Source: Bacillota bacterium (GTDB lineage: Bacteria > Bacillota > Sulfobacillia > Sulfobacillales > Sulfobacillaceae). From it: DNA of 64,000 nucleotides. Of this stretch, positions 35,229 through 44,347 are shown piece after piece. How positions within the stretch are numbered: position 1 is the first letter of the stretch; each line of letters begins with the position of its first letter. The stretch is taken from NCBI GenBank assembly GCA_026627385.1, contig JAPNUR010000007.1:62001-126000 (forward strand), given 5' to 3'. The notes beneath the pieces were generated by a model, which was not told the DNA's origin, did not search any database, and worked only from the letters and a program-made list of their open reading frames with translations. Made by a program: the position numbers and the translations under genes.

Positions 35229-36365
35229 TCATTGGCTACCTTTGGACGCGATATAAGACATTCCTAGCCCAGGATCATCGGACGGATTGATAGCACCATT
35301 CTCGGGATCAGGAATTCCGCGAATGACCGACATTGGCCGCCCTTTGTCCCGGTCCCAGGTGCGCACCCACTCAGCAAAGGGGACGTTGACCTGGCTTTTA
35401 ATGAGATGAAGGCCAGCGGCGGACAATCCGCCCGCATGGGGAATGACCTGCAGCCCATAGGCTGAGGCCATCGCACAAATCTTCCGCGTTTCGCTAATGC
35501 CTCCGACCCACGCCAAGTCCGGTTGTAAAATCGTCACACCGCCGGTTTCAATCAACTCACGAAATCCCCAACGCGTATGCTCGTGTTCGCCGGTGGCAAT
35601 TGCCACGGGGGTTGAGTACTTCCCTAGCTGCTCATAGCCATGGTAATCGTCCGGCGGCAACGGTTCTTCGACCCATCGCACCCCGAGTGGTTCGACCGCG
35701 TCAATCATCCGCAAGGTGTAATTCACGTCCCAGGCCATGTAACAATCCAGCATGATATCGCGTTTGGGTCCAATCGCTTCGCGACACGCCTTGATGAGCG
35801 CCACATTGCCCTGAATCCCTTCAGTGCCATCAATGGGCCCATAGGGAATGGCCAACTTCACCCCAAAGAACGCGGAGTCCGCCCAATCGGTCGGATCATT
35901 GGTGGTTTGGTAGACCGGGATTTGCGCCTTGGTTGAGCCCCCCAGCAGTTTGTACACGGGTAGGTTCTCCGCTTTTCCCAGAATGTCCCATAAGGCCATA
36001 TCGACAGCGCTAATGGCATGGATGGCCAACCCGCGCCGACCATAGGGAAGGGACGCCCGAAACATTTGGTCCCACAACTTTTCAATGTCAAATGGGTCTT
36101 GACCCACTAGCAACCGTGCAAAATGTCGGGAAATGATGGGGATTACAGCATCCCCGCCAACAGTAATTCCCGAACCGGCAATGCCAGCGTCAGTCGACAC
36201 GGTCACCCATACCTCTCCAAATGGCGCGGTCCATGATGAACGTCGGGCATAATATTCGGGATAAATGGACATGGGGTTGGCAATCACGCTTTCCCCAAGC
36301 CATGATGGAGGCGGACTATCCGGATGTTGAATAATTTCTGCATCGACTGACGTAATTTTGATCAT
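35229..36365 (-). CDS. Enolase-superfamily sugar-acid dehydratase (RhmD paralogue)
   Basis: A 378-aa mandelate-racemase-type enzyme similar to L-rhamnonate dehydratase. Shared marks: NPMSIYPEYYARRSSW, FDIEKLWDQMFRASLPYG, SAVDMALWDILGKAENLPVY, the metal ligands D in IMLDCYMAWDVN, E in VEEPLPPDD and E in ATGEHEHTRWGF, then LQPDLAWVGGISE and the catalytic His in VIPHAGGLSAAG. It differs from the next gene in details (NVPFAEWVRTW), so it may act on another 6-deoxy or pentonic acid. It is in the same operon as a canonical rhamnonate dehydratase, which makes simple redundancy unlikely. Confidence 0.85.
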   Translation of the reverse strand: MIKITSVDAEIIQHPDSPPPSWLGESVIANPMSIYPEYYARRSSWTAPFGEVWVTVSTDAGIAGSGITVGGDAVIPIISRHFARLLVGQDPFDIEKLWDQMFRASLPYGRRGLAIHAISAVDMALWDILGKAENLPVYKLLGGSTKAQIPVYQTTNDPTDWADSAFFGVKLAIPYGPIDGTEGIQGNVALIKACREAIGPKRDIMLDCYMAWDVNYTLRMIDAVEPLGVRWVEEPLPPDDYHGYEQLGKYSTPVAIATGEHEHTRWGFRELIETGGVTILQPDLAWVGGISETRKICAMASAYGLQVIPHAGGLSAAGLHLIKSQVNVPFAEWVRTWDRDKGRPMSVIRGIPDPENGAINPSDDPGLGMSYIASKGSQ

Positions 36366-36477
36366 CAGAATTTCTCCCCTCTCTTGTCTTTTACCGGTGC
36401 TTAGCGAAGCCGCGACGGGCGCGCGTATTACGGAGGATTTTCCCGGCGCATCCCATTGCCCTATACCCCTCCATCAA

Positions 36478-37674
36478 TCATGCGTTCTCAAGCGCACCAG
36501 ATTCCCAGCGTACCCGCCTGAGAAGTGTGCGGTTGAGCTCCACGCCAAACCCCGGTGTCTCAGGAAGCCGTAGTTCGCCATTGACTGGCACCGGTTCATT
36601 GATGAGTAACGGGGAAAACATCGGCACCACCTCTGACGCTTCGGGATGCATCATTAAAAATTCGGCAAACGGGCTATTCGTGCGGGTGATGACAAAATGA
36701 TAGCTGTAGACGCTTGAGCCGTGGGGAATAACCCAGGCGCCGTATGTATCTGCTAGCGCTGAAATCTTTAAGAGCTCCGTCAGGCCGCCACACCAGGTCA
36801 CATCGGGTTGAATAAAGTCGGCGGCGTGCGATTCGAGCAATAAGCGAAAACCCCAGCGCGTCGCCTCATGTTCACCGGTACTGACTAACATCTGTCCATT
36901 GACATGATTGACTAACGATTGATATGCCCATATGTCATCTGGGGGAAAGCATTCCTCAATCCATCTGGGGCGGTATTCACTCAAGGCATCGGCCAATCTC
37001 GTGGCATAGGGCAAATCCAAAGCCATCCAGCAATCGTACATAAGCCAGAAGTCGTCGCCCACACGCTCACGCATGCGACGAAATTCCTCGACATTCGCGC
37101 GCAAGCCCTCATCTCCTGAAGCTGGCCCGTAGCGGAGCGGCAACTTGCCGCCGATGAACCCCATCGACTGAGCCAAATCTGGACGCGGACCGGTGGCGTA
37201 AAATCTTAAGCGGTCGCGGACCGGTCCGCCAATCATGGCATAGACAGGCTCTTGGCGAAGGCGGCCCAAGGTGTCCCAGAGTGCCAGGTCAACCGCCGAA
37301 ATCGCATTCATCACTAACCCCTTGCGGCCGTAAAATAATGTCGCTCGAAACATTTGATCCCAAAGTTTTTCTACGTCCCACGGCCTTTGTCCAATCAAAA
37401 ACCGCGACAAATGCTGTTCCACAATCCAGGCCGCTGGCGGCCCACCCGTACTGACGCCAAAGCCCACGACGCCACTGCGGGTTTCAATTTCCACCACCAA
37501 CGTACCTAAGACGTTGATGCCCCATGACGTCCGGGTCTTCTGGTATGGCGGATACTGCGACATGGGGGTGGCTATCTCCTGCACAATCCAGTGATGCTGG
37601 CCCTGCGCGTGATAATCCCCACCACCTTCACCCACGATGTACGCCCGTACTGCGACAATCTCGTCCGGATGCAT
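36478..37674 (-). CDS. rhmD: L-rhamnonate dehydratase
   Basis: A 398-aa enolase-superfamily dehydratase that removes water from L-rhamnonate to give 2-keto-3-deoxy-L-rhamnonate. It follows the E. coli RhmD pattern closely: TRTSWGINVLGTLVVEI, GFGVSTGG, MNAISAVDLALWDTLG, FYATGPRPDLAQSMGFIGGK, the metal ligands D, E, E in LMYDCWMALD, IEECFPPDD and STGEHEATRWGF, QPDVTWCGGLTE, the catalytic His in VIPHGSSVYSYH and LINEPVPVNG near the end. GTAGGAGG precedes the ATG. It sits between the L-rhamnose dehydrogenase and a paralogous dehydratase, as expected for the second enzymatic step of the pathway. Confidence 0.92.
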   Translation of the reverse strand: MHPDEIVAVRAYIVGEGGGDYHAQGQHHWIVQEIATPMSQYPPYQKTRTSWGINVLGTLVVEIETRSGVVGFGVSTGGPPAAWIVEQHLSRFLIGQRPWDVEKLWDQMFRATLFYGRKGLVMNAISAVDLALWDTLGRLRQEPVYAMIGGPVRDRLRFYATGPRPDLAQSMGFIGGKLPLRYGPASGDEGLRANVEEFRRMRERVGDDFWLMYDCWMALDLPYATRLADALSEYRPRWIEECFPPDDIWAYQSLVNHVNGQMLVSTGEHEATRWGFRLLLESHAADFIQPDVTWCGGLTELLKISALADTYGAWVIPHGSSVYSYHFVITRTNSPFAEFLMMHPEASEVVPMFSPLLINEPVPVNGELRLPETPGFGVELNRTLLRRVRWESGALENA

Positions 37675-37685
37675 AATCTTTCCTC

Positions 37686-38447
37686 CTACTGCAGGTTGAC
37701 AAATAGGCCGCCGTCCACCAAGATATCCGCGCCGTTGATGTACTGAGCTTCATCGGATGCTAAAAACGCCGCCACATGTGCAATATCTTCCGGACGACCC
37801 AGACGGCCCACGGGAACTCGCGCGGTATCTCGGGCTAAAATTTGCGGATCTTGATAATGCTCGCGATTAATGTCCGTTAAAATCGTCCCGGGTAAAATGG
37901 AATTGCACGTGATCCCATAGGGCCCGAGCACAATGGCTAAGGATTGCATCAGCGAGCGTATTCCCGCCTTTGTAGGGGTATAGGCTGTTTGAAAACTGCC
38001 GCCGACGAGCGCTGAAATTGAACTAATGCTGATAATGCGGCCGCCGTGACCGTGATCACGCATAATTCGCGACGCGGCTTGGGAACACAAAAAAGCCCCT
38101 CGGAGATTGACCCCGTGAATTCGGTCCCACACATCCACCGTGAGGTCAAACCACGACACAAAGGGACAAATACCCGCATTATTGACTAGGATGTCTACTG
38201 TCGAATAACGTTGAACCGTTTCATCGAAGAGATGCTTTACCGCCTCCGGATCTTGGACATCTGCTGACACCGCTATGGCATCGCCGCCTTGCGAGCGGAT
38301 CGACTCCACAACTTCTTGAGCTTCTGGATCTTCGCCGGGATGATCGACCACCACGCGCGCTCCATCCTGCGCCAGTCGTTGCGCAATAGCGCGCCCAATG
38401 CCTCGGGAGGCCCCCGTCACGACAGCAACCTTTCCCGCCAACCGCAT
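37686..38447 (-). CDS. L-rhamnose 1-dehydrogenase (SDR)
   Basis: A 253-aa classical short-chain dehydrogenase that oxidises L-rhamnose to L-rhamnono-lactone with NAD(P). Cofactor loop TGASRGIGRAIAQRLA; NNAGICPFVSWFDL; catalytic Ser in ISISSISALVGGSFQTAYTP with YTPTKAG. The stretches YTPTKAGIRSLMQS, NSILPGTILTDINREHY and the terminal LVDGGLFVNLQ are those of known L-rhamnose dehydrogenases (Azotobacter/Sphingomonas type). First gene of its operon, just after an operator-like site. The next step needs a lactonase. Confidence 0.9.
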   Translation of the reverse strand: MRLAGKVAVVTGASRGIGRAIAQRLAQDGARVVVDHPGEDPEAQEVVESIRSQGGDAIAVSADVQDPEAVKHLFDETVQRYSTVDILVNNAGICPFVSWFDLTVDVWDRIHGVNLRGAFLCSQAASRIMRDHGHGGRIISISSISALVGGSFQTAYTPTKAGIRSLMQSLAIVLGPYGITCNSILPGTILTDINREHYQDPQILARDTARVPVGRLGRPEDIAHVAAFLASDEAQYINGADILVDGGLFVNLQ

Positions 38448-38498
38448 AGGTCTTCACTCCTCATTTGAAAATCCTCATGGCCGAGGTTATCATTCTTG

Positions 38499-38518
38499 GT
38501 TCTCACTTACGAACTAGA
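38499..38518 (-). promoter_or_regulatory. Promoter-operator of the rhamnose dehydrogenase operon
   Basis: Minus strand: GAATTCTAGTTCGTAAGTGA then GAAC. A -10-like TCTAGT (38518-38513) runs into GTTC-N8-GAAC (38514-38499). It aligns with the promoters at 57.8 and 59.3 kb at about 17 of 24 positions. The rest of the 38458-38724 gap shows nothing else. Confidence 0.45.
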
Positions 38519-38724
38519 ATTCTGATACGATGGTTAACCTCAGAGGAATTCGTCCCCTATGCCTGTTTTCCTGCTTTCTTGGACCCATCGCGGTAAAAAT
38601 AATGAGACTTCTCGTTTGCCCGCCCGGAATGTTAATAATCACACGCGGATGTTGAGTTAATCAATCCCTCTCCGACTCGCCGCCACCACGATATGCGACC
38701 GTAGAACCCTTTTGGAAACCGTCA

Positions 38725-39744
38725 TTACGTAGGCTTCCTTAAAATCGTTTCGCTAAAGAGTTCGATACCCCGCGTTTCAGGTGCGTCAAGGAACCACAGA
38801 AGAATGTGAGATATGCCGTAATGAGCCCACTCGGCAATCCTTTGGTTCACCTGGTCAGGAATCCCAAACAGCCATGTTTTTTCTACCTCTTCAGGCAGGC
38901 GGCGGGTTTCCCCGCGCCAGTACGATTCCCACACGGGTGCCAACGGCGCCCGACGTCGTGCCTTGTCCAATAGGCCACGGAGACAATCACGCGCATCCTG
39001 TTCCGTTTCAGCCAGAAGAATCTGCACTTCAATCGAGCGTTCCAAGGTATCGACATCTCGTTTGACGTCACGGCAATGTTGCGTCAACTGCGCGAGGGCA
39101 TCCTGCAGACGTTCTTCTCCGCTAAATACTAAGTTCCATCCTTGTCCGTAACGGCTGACCCACCGCAATAATTCCGGATCGGTTTCTCCAAGCCAAATAG
39201 GAGGATGCGGCTGTTGCCGGGGCTTTGGACGCGCTATCGCTCTGCCAACGCGGTAATATCGCCCTTCAAATGTCACGGGGTAATCTTCTTGCCACATCCT
39301 CATGGTGAGTTCTAGCCCTTCGAGCATTTTTGCCACGCGAACGGCTGGCGGCTCATTCTCAATCAGGCCATATCGGGCGAGTTCGTCGGTACTTCTGCCC
39401 CAGTCAACGAAATAGATAAATCGCCCGTTCGAGAGCACGTCGAATGTCGCCATCATTTTCGCCGCCAGACTGGGATGGCGCAACGGATGGGCTTGATGGA
39501 TAAGCCCCAACCGTGCCCGCTGGGTCCTCCCAGCTAACACACTCAAGGTGGTCCATCCTTCCAGGATCTCGCTGTTTAAGCCAAGCATCAGATGATCGGC
39601 CACCCACAGGGAATCAAATCCCAACCGCTCCGCGCACAGGGCCAAATCTAGCGTTTCTGCAGCATTTAACGCATCGTAATTCGGAGTCCGAAAAAGCCCA
39701 GGCCCCGGGTTCGCGAAAACGGGTACACAATAGCCAAATTGCAT
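38725..39744 (-). CDS. LLM-class flavin-dependent oxidoreductase
   Basis: A 339-aa luciferase-like monooxygenase/F420- or FMN-dependent oxidoreductase. Family marks: FGYCVPVFANP at the start, CAERLGFDSLWVADHLMLGL, TLSVLAGRTQRARLGLIHQA, HPLRHPSLAAKMMATFDVLS, RARPQPPIWLGET-type segment (PKPRQQPHPPIWLGE) and RYGQGWNLVF. ATG 39744 has AAGGGGGC; the open frame to 39792 overlaps the next gene. The reaction is unknown. In a sugar cluster an oxidation of a ring-modified or ether-linked part of the substrate is conceivable. Confidence 0.8.
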   Translation of the reverse strand: MQFGYCVPVFANPGPGLFRTPNYDALNAAETLDLALCAERLGFDSLWVADHLMLGLNSEILEGWTTLSVLAGRTQRARLGLIHQAHPLRHPSLAAKMMATFDVLSNGRFIYFVDWGRSTDELARYGLIENEPPAVRVAKMLEGLELTMRMWQEDYPVTFEGRYYRVGRAIARPKPRQQPHPPIWLGETDPELLRWVSRYGQGWNLVFSGEERLQDALAQLTQHCRDVKRDVDTLERSIEVQILLAETEQDARDCLRGLLDKARRRAPLAPVWESYWRGETRRLPEEVEKTWLFGIPDQVNQRIAEWAHYGISHILLWFLDAPETRGIELFSETILRKPT

Positions 39745-39766
39745 AGTTGCCCCCTTAATGCGTGCG

Positions 39767-40756
39767 TTACCGGCGTTCTTCGGAGGCGACAATGGGATTA
39801 CCTAGCGTGCCTAACCGTTCGACTTCTAACTCAATGTAGTCGCCAGCTTGCAAAAATTGCCCGCGTTCCATCCCCGAACCTCCGCCAATCGTTCCCAGAC
39901 CCCAAACTTCACCGGCTTGAATCACTTCCGCCTGCGACGCATGGTGAATCATTTGCTCTATACTCCAGTACATATTGAATAGCTGGGTCCGTACCCATTC
40001 TTCCCCATTGACGCGGGCAACCATGGCCAACCCCTCAATGTCTGGCAGTTCGTCGCGAGTGACGAGCCACGGCCCCAATGAGTGCGCGGAAGTAAAGTCT
40101 TTTCCCTTTGCTGGTCCCAGCCCAACAGCCATTTCTTCCGACTGGATCGCCCGGGCGCTAAAGTCGTTATAGATCATAAAACCATAGACATAGGAACGCG
40201 CATCCGGTAATGGGATGTCACGGCCTGAGCGCCCTATCACAAACGCCAGTTCAAACTCGAAATCCAACTGCGTCTCATAAGGGGGCAGCACAATGGGATC
40301 CCCATCGGTCGATACGCTCGCCGGATTCCCCTTATAATAGACGGGGATTTTATACCATTGGGGCGGGATCTGCCTTCCCAGCTTCGGGTAAATATTCTGC
40401 AAGTGTTCCTCGAAGGCCATAAAGTCGCGTAAGAGTGGCGGCCGCGGAATGGGGCATAAACGCTTGAGTTTTTTCCAGCGCAGTATCCAGGGAGCGTCCC
40501 AATCGTGATCATGGGCCCAGGATAGGGCGATTTCCGCGGCCTCGCGGCTCACGTCACCGCCTTCAATGAAATCCACCATGTTCTCGGGTATCAGTGTGGT
40601 GGCAATCCTGGTACTGGCTTCCCGACTAAGTCCTTTCGATAATAGATATTCACGGTATGAGAGCGTCAAATCCACTGCGCGCTCCTCATCGATAACCGCC
40701 CCAATGGCCTTCGTGACACCAAATCGGGCATCCGGCACAAAAGAAATGAGTTTCAT
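39767..40756 (-). CDS. FAH-family 2,4-diketo-3-deoxy-L-rhamnonate hydrolase
   Basis: A 329-aa fumarylacetoacetate-hydrolase-fold enzyme. Metal and catalytic groups: EEHLQNIYP region, DFEFELAFVIG (ExE), MIYNDFSARAIQ (Asp) and GPAKGKDFTSAHSLGPWLVT (Lys). In non-phosphorylating L-rhamnose pathways a protein of this family hydrolyses 2,4-diketo-3-deoxy-L-rhamnonate to pyruvate and L-lactate. The flanking pathway genes make this the best assignment; generic FAH activity on another diketo acid is the alternative. It overlaps the LLM gene frame only and is 4 bp from the ABM gene. Confidence 0.82.
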   Translation of the reverse strand: MKLISFVPDARFGVTKAIGAVIDEERAVDLTLSYREYLLSKGLSREASTRIATTLIPENMVDFIEGGDVSREAAEIALSWAHDHDWDAPWILRWKKLKRLCPIPRPPLLRDFMAFEEHLQNIYPKLGRQIPPQWYKIPVYYKGNPASVSTDGDPIVLPPYETQLDFEFELAFVIGRSGRDIPLPDARSYVYGFMIYNDFSARAIQSEEMAVGLGPAKGKDFTSAHSLGPWLVTRDELPDIEGLAMVARVNGEEWVRTQLFNMYWSIEQMIHHASQAEVIQAGEVWGLGTIGGGSGMERGQFLQAGDYIELEVERLGTLGNPIVASEERR

Positions 40757-40759
40757 GGC

Positions 40760-41059
40760 TTACTCCCTGATGACAACAGGATCATATAATGAGCGTTCTC
40801 GACGCTCCAGACGCGGGATGACCCGCCCTTCAATGATGTCTTGAAAGTAGGGGGTCTGACGATGAGCTTCCAGCGCCTCCATGGTACGGTAGAGTTCATG
40901 CAGCATTATCACGTCAGCGTTGTCACGCGACCGAAAGACTTCGTAAACCAAGCAATCCGGCTCATGTTGTTTCACTAACGGGGCCATCTCCCGCAAAAGC
41001 TCTATCACGGCATCACCCGCACCCGCTTTGCAATAATATGTGGCCATCAACAACACCAT
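40760..41059 (-). CDS. Antibiotic-biosynthesis-monooxygenase (ABM)-domain protein
   Basis: A 99-aa ferredoxin-like dimeric barrel of the ABM/YgiN type: LLMATYYCKAGAGDAVIELL, LVKQHEPDCLVYEVFRSRDN and LHELYRTMEALEAHRQTPYF. Members include quinol monooxygenases, haem-degrading enzymes and many of unknown role. It has no cofactor motif. Four bp upstream of the FAH gene, so co-translated. A link with the LLM-type gene in oxidising part of the substrate is possible but not shown. Confidence 0.85.
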   Translation of the reverse strand: MVLLMATYYCKAGAGDAVIELLREMAPLVKQHEPDCLVYEVFRSRDNADVIMLHELYRTMEALEAHRQTPYFQDIIEGRVIPRLERRERSLYDPVVIRE

Positions 41060-41099
41060 GACGTCTCCATCCTTCCTTCGCGATCCTTATTAGTAACAT

Positions 41100-42149
41100 T
41101 TACACCGCATACAAAGGGAGCTCTCCATTGAGTACCCGGCGCACGTCATTCCAAATAGCCTGGGAATCTCTCACCCAGGTCCACGGACTTTGCCACGCAG
41201 AGTGGGGGGTCAGTGTCACGCAAAGCGTCTCGTCTTCATGCAGTCGATGCCACTCGTCATCGGCAGGCAACGGTTCGTCCCAAAAAACATCTAAGGCCAC
41301 TCCGCCAATTTGTCGGCTAGTCACAGCCTTTCTCAAGGCATCAGGGTCAACCAGTCGCCCGCGCGCCGTATTCACCAGCAACGCCTTCTCCTTCATCCAT
41401 TGGATTTCACGGCTTCCGACGATCTTTTCGGTTTCCGGTTTGATCGGTAAGTGGAGACTGACAACGTCAGATTGCCTAAACAGCGTTTCCCAGTCTACAT
41501 AATCTAATTGATATTGTTGTTCCCACTCGGGAAACCGAGCTCGATCCCAATAAACCACCTTCATTTCGAGTGAACGCGCAATGCGGGCCATGGGGCGCCC
41601 GATCTCACCCAAACCTACGAGCCCCAATGTCAGATCACGCGCCAACAGTATCCCCGGGAACGTGCCCCATGTCTCAAAATACGCGCGCCGTTGAATATGA
41701 AGTTGCTGCTTGTCAAGCTTTTTCAAATAATTGAGAATCATGGCCCACGCATGCTCTGCGACCGCCAAGTAATTCACGAGTGGAGCCGCCGCCACCGGAA
41801 TGCCGAGCCGCTTTGCCGTGTCAACCGGAAGGCCGCGGTAATCAAGGCCTAAATGCTGGAGCAGTTTTAAGTGTTTCGCGCGCATGAGCGTCTTGGCAGG
41901 AAGAGTCTCTTTATGCACCACGAGAAATTCCGCGTCTTCGATTGCGCCTTCGACGTCGGCAAGCGTTTTCGCCCGATAAATGTCCAGTGGATCATCGGCA
42001 AACATTTCTCGTAGTGAGCGCGCGTGTTCCTTAGCGCGGGGATCCTCCGCGAGAAGCTGCCGTTGAATGTATGGGGGCCACTCGTCCCACTCTCTCACCC
42101 CGGTTAACACATTCCCTATATTATCCCACACAATTGTTTTATGTCCCAT
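41100..42149 (-). CDS. D-isomer-specific 2-hydroxyacid dehydrogenase
   Basis: A 349-aa NAD-dependent 2-hydroxyacid dehydrogenase. The Rossmann loop is LGLVGLGEIGRPMARIARSL; the substrate Arg lies in VNTARGRLVDPDALR, the Glu in the following stretch and the catalytic His in LTPHSAWQSPW. ATG 42149, with AAGGAGAT seven bases ahead, is preferred to the ATG at 42167. The substrate is not evident; reduction of a 2-keto acid from a sugar-acid route, or lactate formation, would fit. Confidence 0.87.
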   Translation of the reverse strand: MGHKTIVWDNIGNVLTGVREWDEWPPYIQRQLLAEDPRAKEHARSLREMFADDPLDIYRAKTLADVEGAIEDAEFLVVHKETLPAKTLMRAKHLKLLQHLGLDYRGLPVDTAKRLGIPVAAAPLVNYLAVAEHAWAMILNYLKKLDKQQLHIQRRAYFETWGTFPGILLARDLTLGLVGLGEIGRPMARIARSLEMKVVYWDRARFPEWEQQYQLDYVDWETLFRQSDVVSLHLPIKPETEKIVGSREIQWMKEKALLVNTARGRLVDPDALRKAVTSRQIGGVALDVFWDEPLPADDEWHRLHEDETLCVTLTPHSAWQSPWTWVRDSQAIWNDVRRVLNGELPLYAV

Positions 42150-42193
42150 GGGCAGGATCTCCTTCATGAACTTAAGTGTGGTGGCAACTTCTG

Positions 42194-43117
42194 CTAAAGC
42201 CGGGACAGAGCACGCGCGACCGTGCGCTTCCCGTTTGCCAAAATGTACCGCGGCGATTCGCCTGGCTGGGTTTTGATTTCAAATGACACGATGGGGCGCG
42301 ATCCCAGGCGCTCGCCAACACGCTGAAAATAGTTCACTGTTCGCAAGGCCTGAAGATACGCGACGACATCATCCACATCGTTGGCACTCGACGGATAGCC
42401 AAAGCGCGGATGAAAATCTCCATACAAGGGATCGTTCGGGTTATCGGCGACACAATTTCCTATATGCGCATGCAAGATGACATCCTGTGCGGCATTCAAA
42501 GCGTCAGCAGGATGTTCTTCTAAGAGCGGCAGGTGACTCAGGTCAATCGTCAAACCAAAGTTATCCCGGTCTATGGCCCGCGCTAAGGCTGCAGCCTCGA
42601 CGGTGGGCCCAATAAGTCTCTTTTTTTCTACATCTCGGTCAAAGTTTTCGAGGGTTAAGAATAAACGGCGATAATGCGAACGGCTATCCGCATAGTCTGA
42701 CAGCGACCGCAAATCCTCAGCTAAGCGCTCCACCATGGCCTCCCGTGCTTCGGGCCCAGGATCTGGGGGACTTGCAACCATTGCGAGAGTGGCGCCGACC
42801 TCCGTAGCTTCGTCGATGAGCTGCTGAGCCTGCTGCAGTGCCGCCTGGCGCGCTCCCCGGTCAGCTGACCCTAACGGCATGTTATTGTAAATCATGGGGA
42901 GAATCGGTAAGTAGACGACTTGCATCTGGGCCAACGCTGTTAAACTTCTGACTTTCTCTCTCAAAGACTTGTCCGCAATTGGCCCCAATTCGACAGCACC
43001 AAAATCGGTGTCCGTTAAGAGGTAATCGAGGCTCGCCAGTAGACCCTGCTCGCTTTCGCGTGACTCTGGAAACGCTAACGGCAGCACAACCCCGAGATCA
43101 AATGCCTCTGTCCACAT
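42194..43117 (-). CDS. Sugar phosphate isomerase/epimerase-like TIM barrel (1)
   Basis: A 307-aa AP-endonuclease-2-type TIM barrel. Metal-ligand candidates are Glu in LFLTLENFDRDV, Asp-x-x-His in LTIDLSHLPLL, His in ILHAHIGNCV and DFHPRFGYP, and Glu in VSFEIKTQP. ATG 43117 has GGGGGAGC six bases ahead. Related proteins are sugar isomerases, hydratases and lyases acting on keto sugars. It is next to the Gfo/Idh gene and has a second such barrel on the other side of that gene, a set seen in oxidative glycoside-cleavage systems. Confidence 0.82.
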   Translation of the reverse strand: MWTEAFDLGVVLPLAFPESRESEQGLLASLDYLLTDTDFGAVELGPIADKSLREKVRSLTALAQMQVVYLPILPMIYNNMPLGSADRGARQAALQQAQQLIDEATEVGATLAMVASPPDPGPEAREAMVERLAEDLRSLSDYADSRSHYRRLFLTLENFDRDVEKKRLIGPTVEAAALARAIDRDNFGLTIDLSHLPLLEEHPADALNAAQDVILHAHIGNCVADNPNDPLYGDFHPRFGYPSSANDVDDVVAYLQALRTVNYFQRVGERLGSRPIVSFEIKTQPGESPRYILANGKRTVARALSRL

Positions 43118-43165
43118 CCTTGCTCCCCCTCTTTCTGACACAGCTACAGGCCGCTGAATCTCGTC

Positions 43166-44347
43166 TTAATCTTCTCGGGCGAGCGAAGTATCAGCGCCGC
43201 CAAGGAAGGTGTCGATATGCACGATGCTTGTCCGTTTGGCCTGCACTAGGGCGTTAATAAGGGCCACACTTCTTAGCCCCTGGAGTCCATCAACCTCCGG
43301 AGACCGATCTGTTAGAACCGCGTCAAAAAAGTCGGCCTGTTCAATCGCTATTAAATTGGCATCCACTAGCGGCCAGTCTAACGCGTAGCTAAAAATTCGC
43401 TCTGCTTCAAAAAGCCTGGCACTCACCGGATCGAGTTGAAAATGCGGTATCAGGGGCCAAACGTCTGACTCCGCCAACTGCCGATCTGCCTTTCCTTCGC
43501 GAATGGTCACGACCAGTGCTCGTCCCGTACGGTCGGGACCCACGTTCAGCGAGCCTCGGGTTCCATAAATGGCGCGATAAAATGCGCTTTCGCCTCTTCC
43601 CGCCAAACTCATCGCGAAACTGCCCAGTGTGCCGCTCTTAAAGCCGAGAACCCCCAGCACTAAATCCTCGGCATCCGCCATGTATTGCTGGCCGTCGTTC
43701 CCGATGCGGATGCCATCCACCACCTGCGAAGCGCCCATGATATAATCGACCGGCCCGCAGAAGTATTCGAACAGATCTGCATAGTGGACGCCCATGTCCA
43801 GGGCAATGCCCCCGACATCCTTCCGGTGACGCCAAGGACTAATAATCACCCACTCTCCGGACGCCGAAAAGGAATGCTGAACCATCAGAAACGGTTGACC
43901 GATCACTTGATTGTCCACTAACGCTTTGGCCAACCTATTCATGGGATCCCGTCGATAGTTTTCCGCTACAGCCAATATCCGCCGAGTTTGGGTAGCCAGC
44001 GCCACCATTTCTCGCCCCTCGCGCACACTGACTGACAACGGCTTTTCCGCCAGCACGTGAATTCCGCGCGATAAGGCGAGGCTTACCACTTCGTGATGCT
44101 GCTGAGGGGGCGTGGTCACAATGACGGCATCCAATTCTTGAACCTTACTCAGGTCATCATAGGTGGCGGGGCGACGGCCCAATAAGGCGTACGCCAAATC
44201 GGCGGCTTGATTGGCGGTCGCTTCGATGCTATCTACGACAGCCACCAGGTCAGCCTTAAGGAGGTCGCAATCCTTAAGTCGCCCCAGCGCTTTCAAGTGA
44301 CGGGTTCCCATGTTTCCGCATCCTACAAGACCAAGTGCCAAGGTCAT
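43166..44347 (-). CDS. Gfo/Idh/MocA-family oxidoreductase
   Basis: A 393-aa NAD(P)-dependent sugar oxidoreductase. N-terminal Rossmann domain: ALGLVGCGNMGTRHLKALGR, DAVIVTTPPQQHHEVVSLAL, HVLAEKPLSVSVREGREMVA with the EKP motif; C-terminal alpha/beta domain with the substrate His in GGIALDMGVHYADLFEYFCG. ATG 44347 overlaps the upstream stop as ATGA. The family oxidises or reduces sugar ring hydroxyls, often at C3; with the adjacent TIM barrels it could make and process a 3-keto sugar. Confidence 0.88.
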   Translation of the reverse strand: MTLALGLVGCGNMGTRHLKALGRLKDCDLLKADLVAVVDSIEATANQAADLAYALLGRRPATYDDLSKVQELDAVIVTTPPQQHHEVVSLALSRGIHVLAEKPLSVSVREGREMVALATQTRRILAVAENYRRDPMNRLAKALVDNQVIGQPFLMVQHSFSASGEWVIISPWRHRKDVGGIALDMGVHYADLFEYFCGPVDYIMGASQVVDGIRIGNDGQQYMADAEDLVLGVLGFKSGTLGSFAMSLAGRGESAFYRAIYGTRGSLNVGPDRTGRALVVTIREGKADRQLAESDVWPLIPHFQLDPVSARLFEAERIFSYALDWPLVDANLIAIEQADFFDAVLTDRSPEVDGLQGLRSVALINALVQAKRTSIVHIDTFLGGADTSLARED

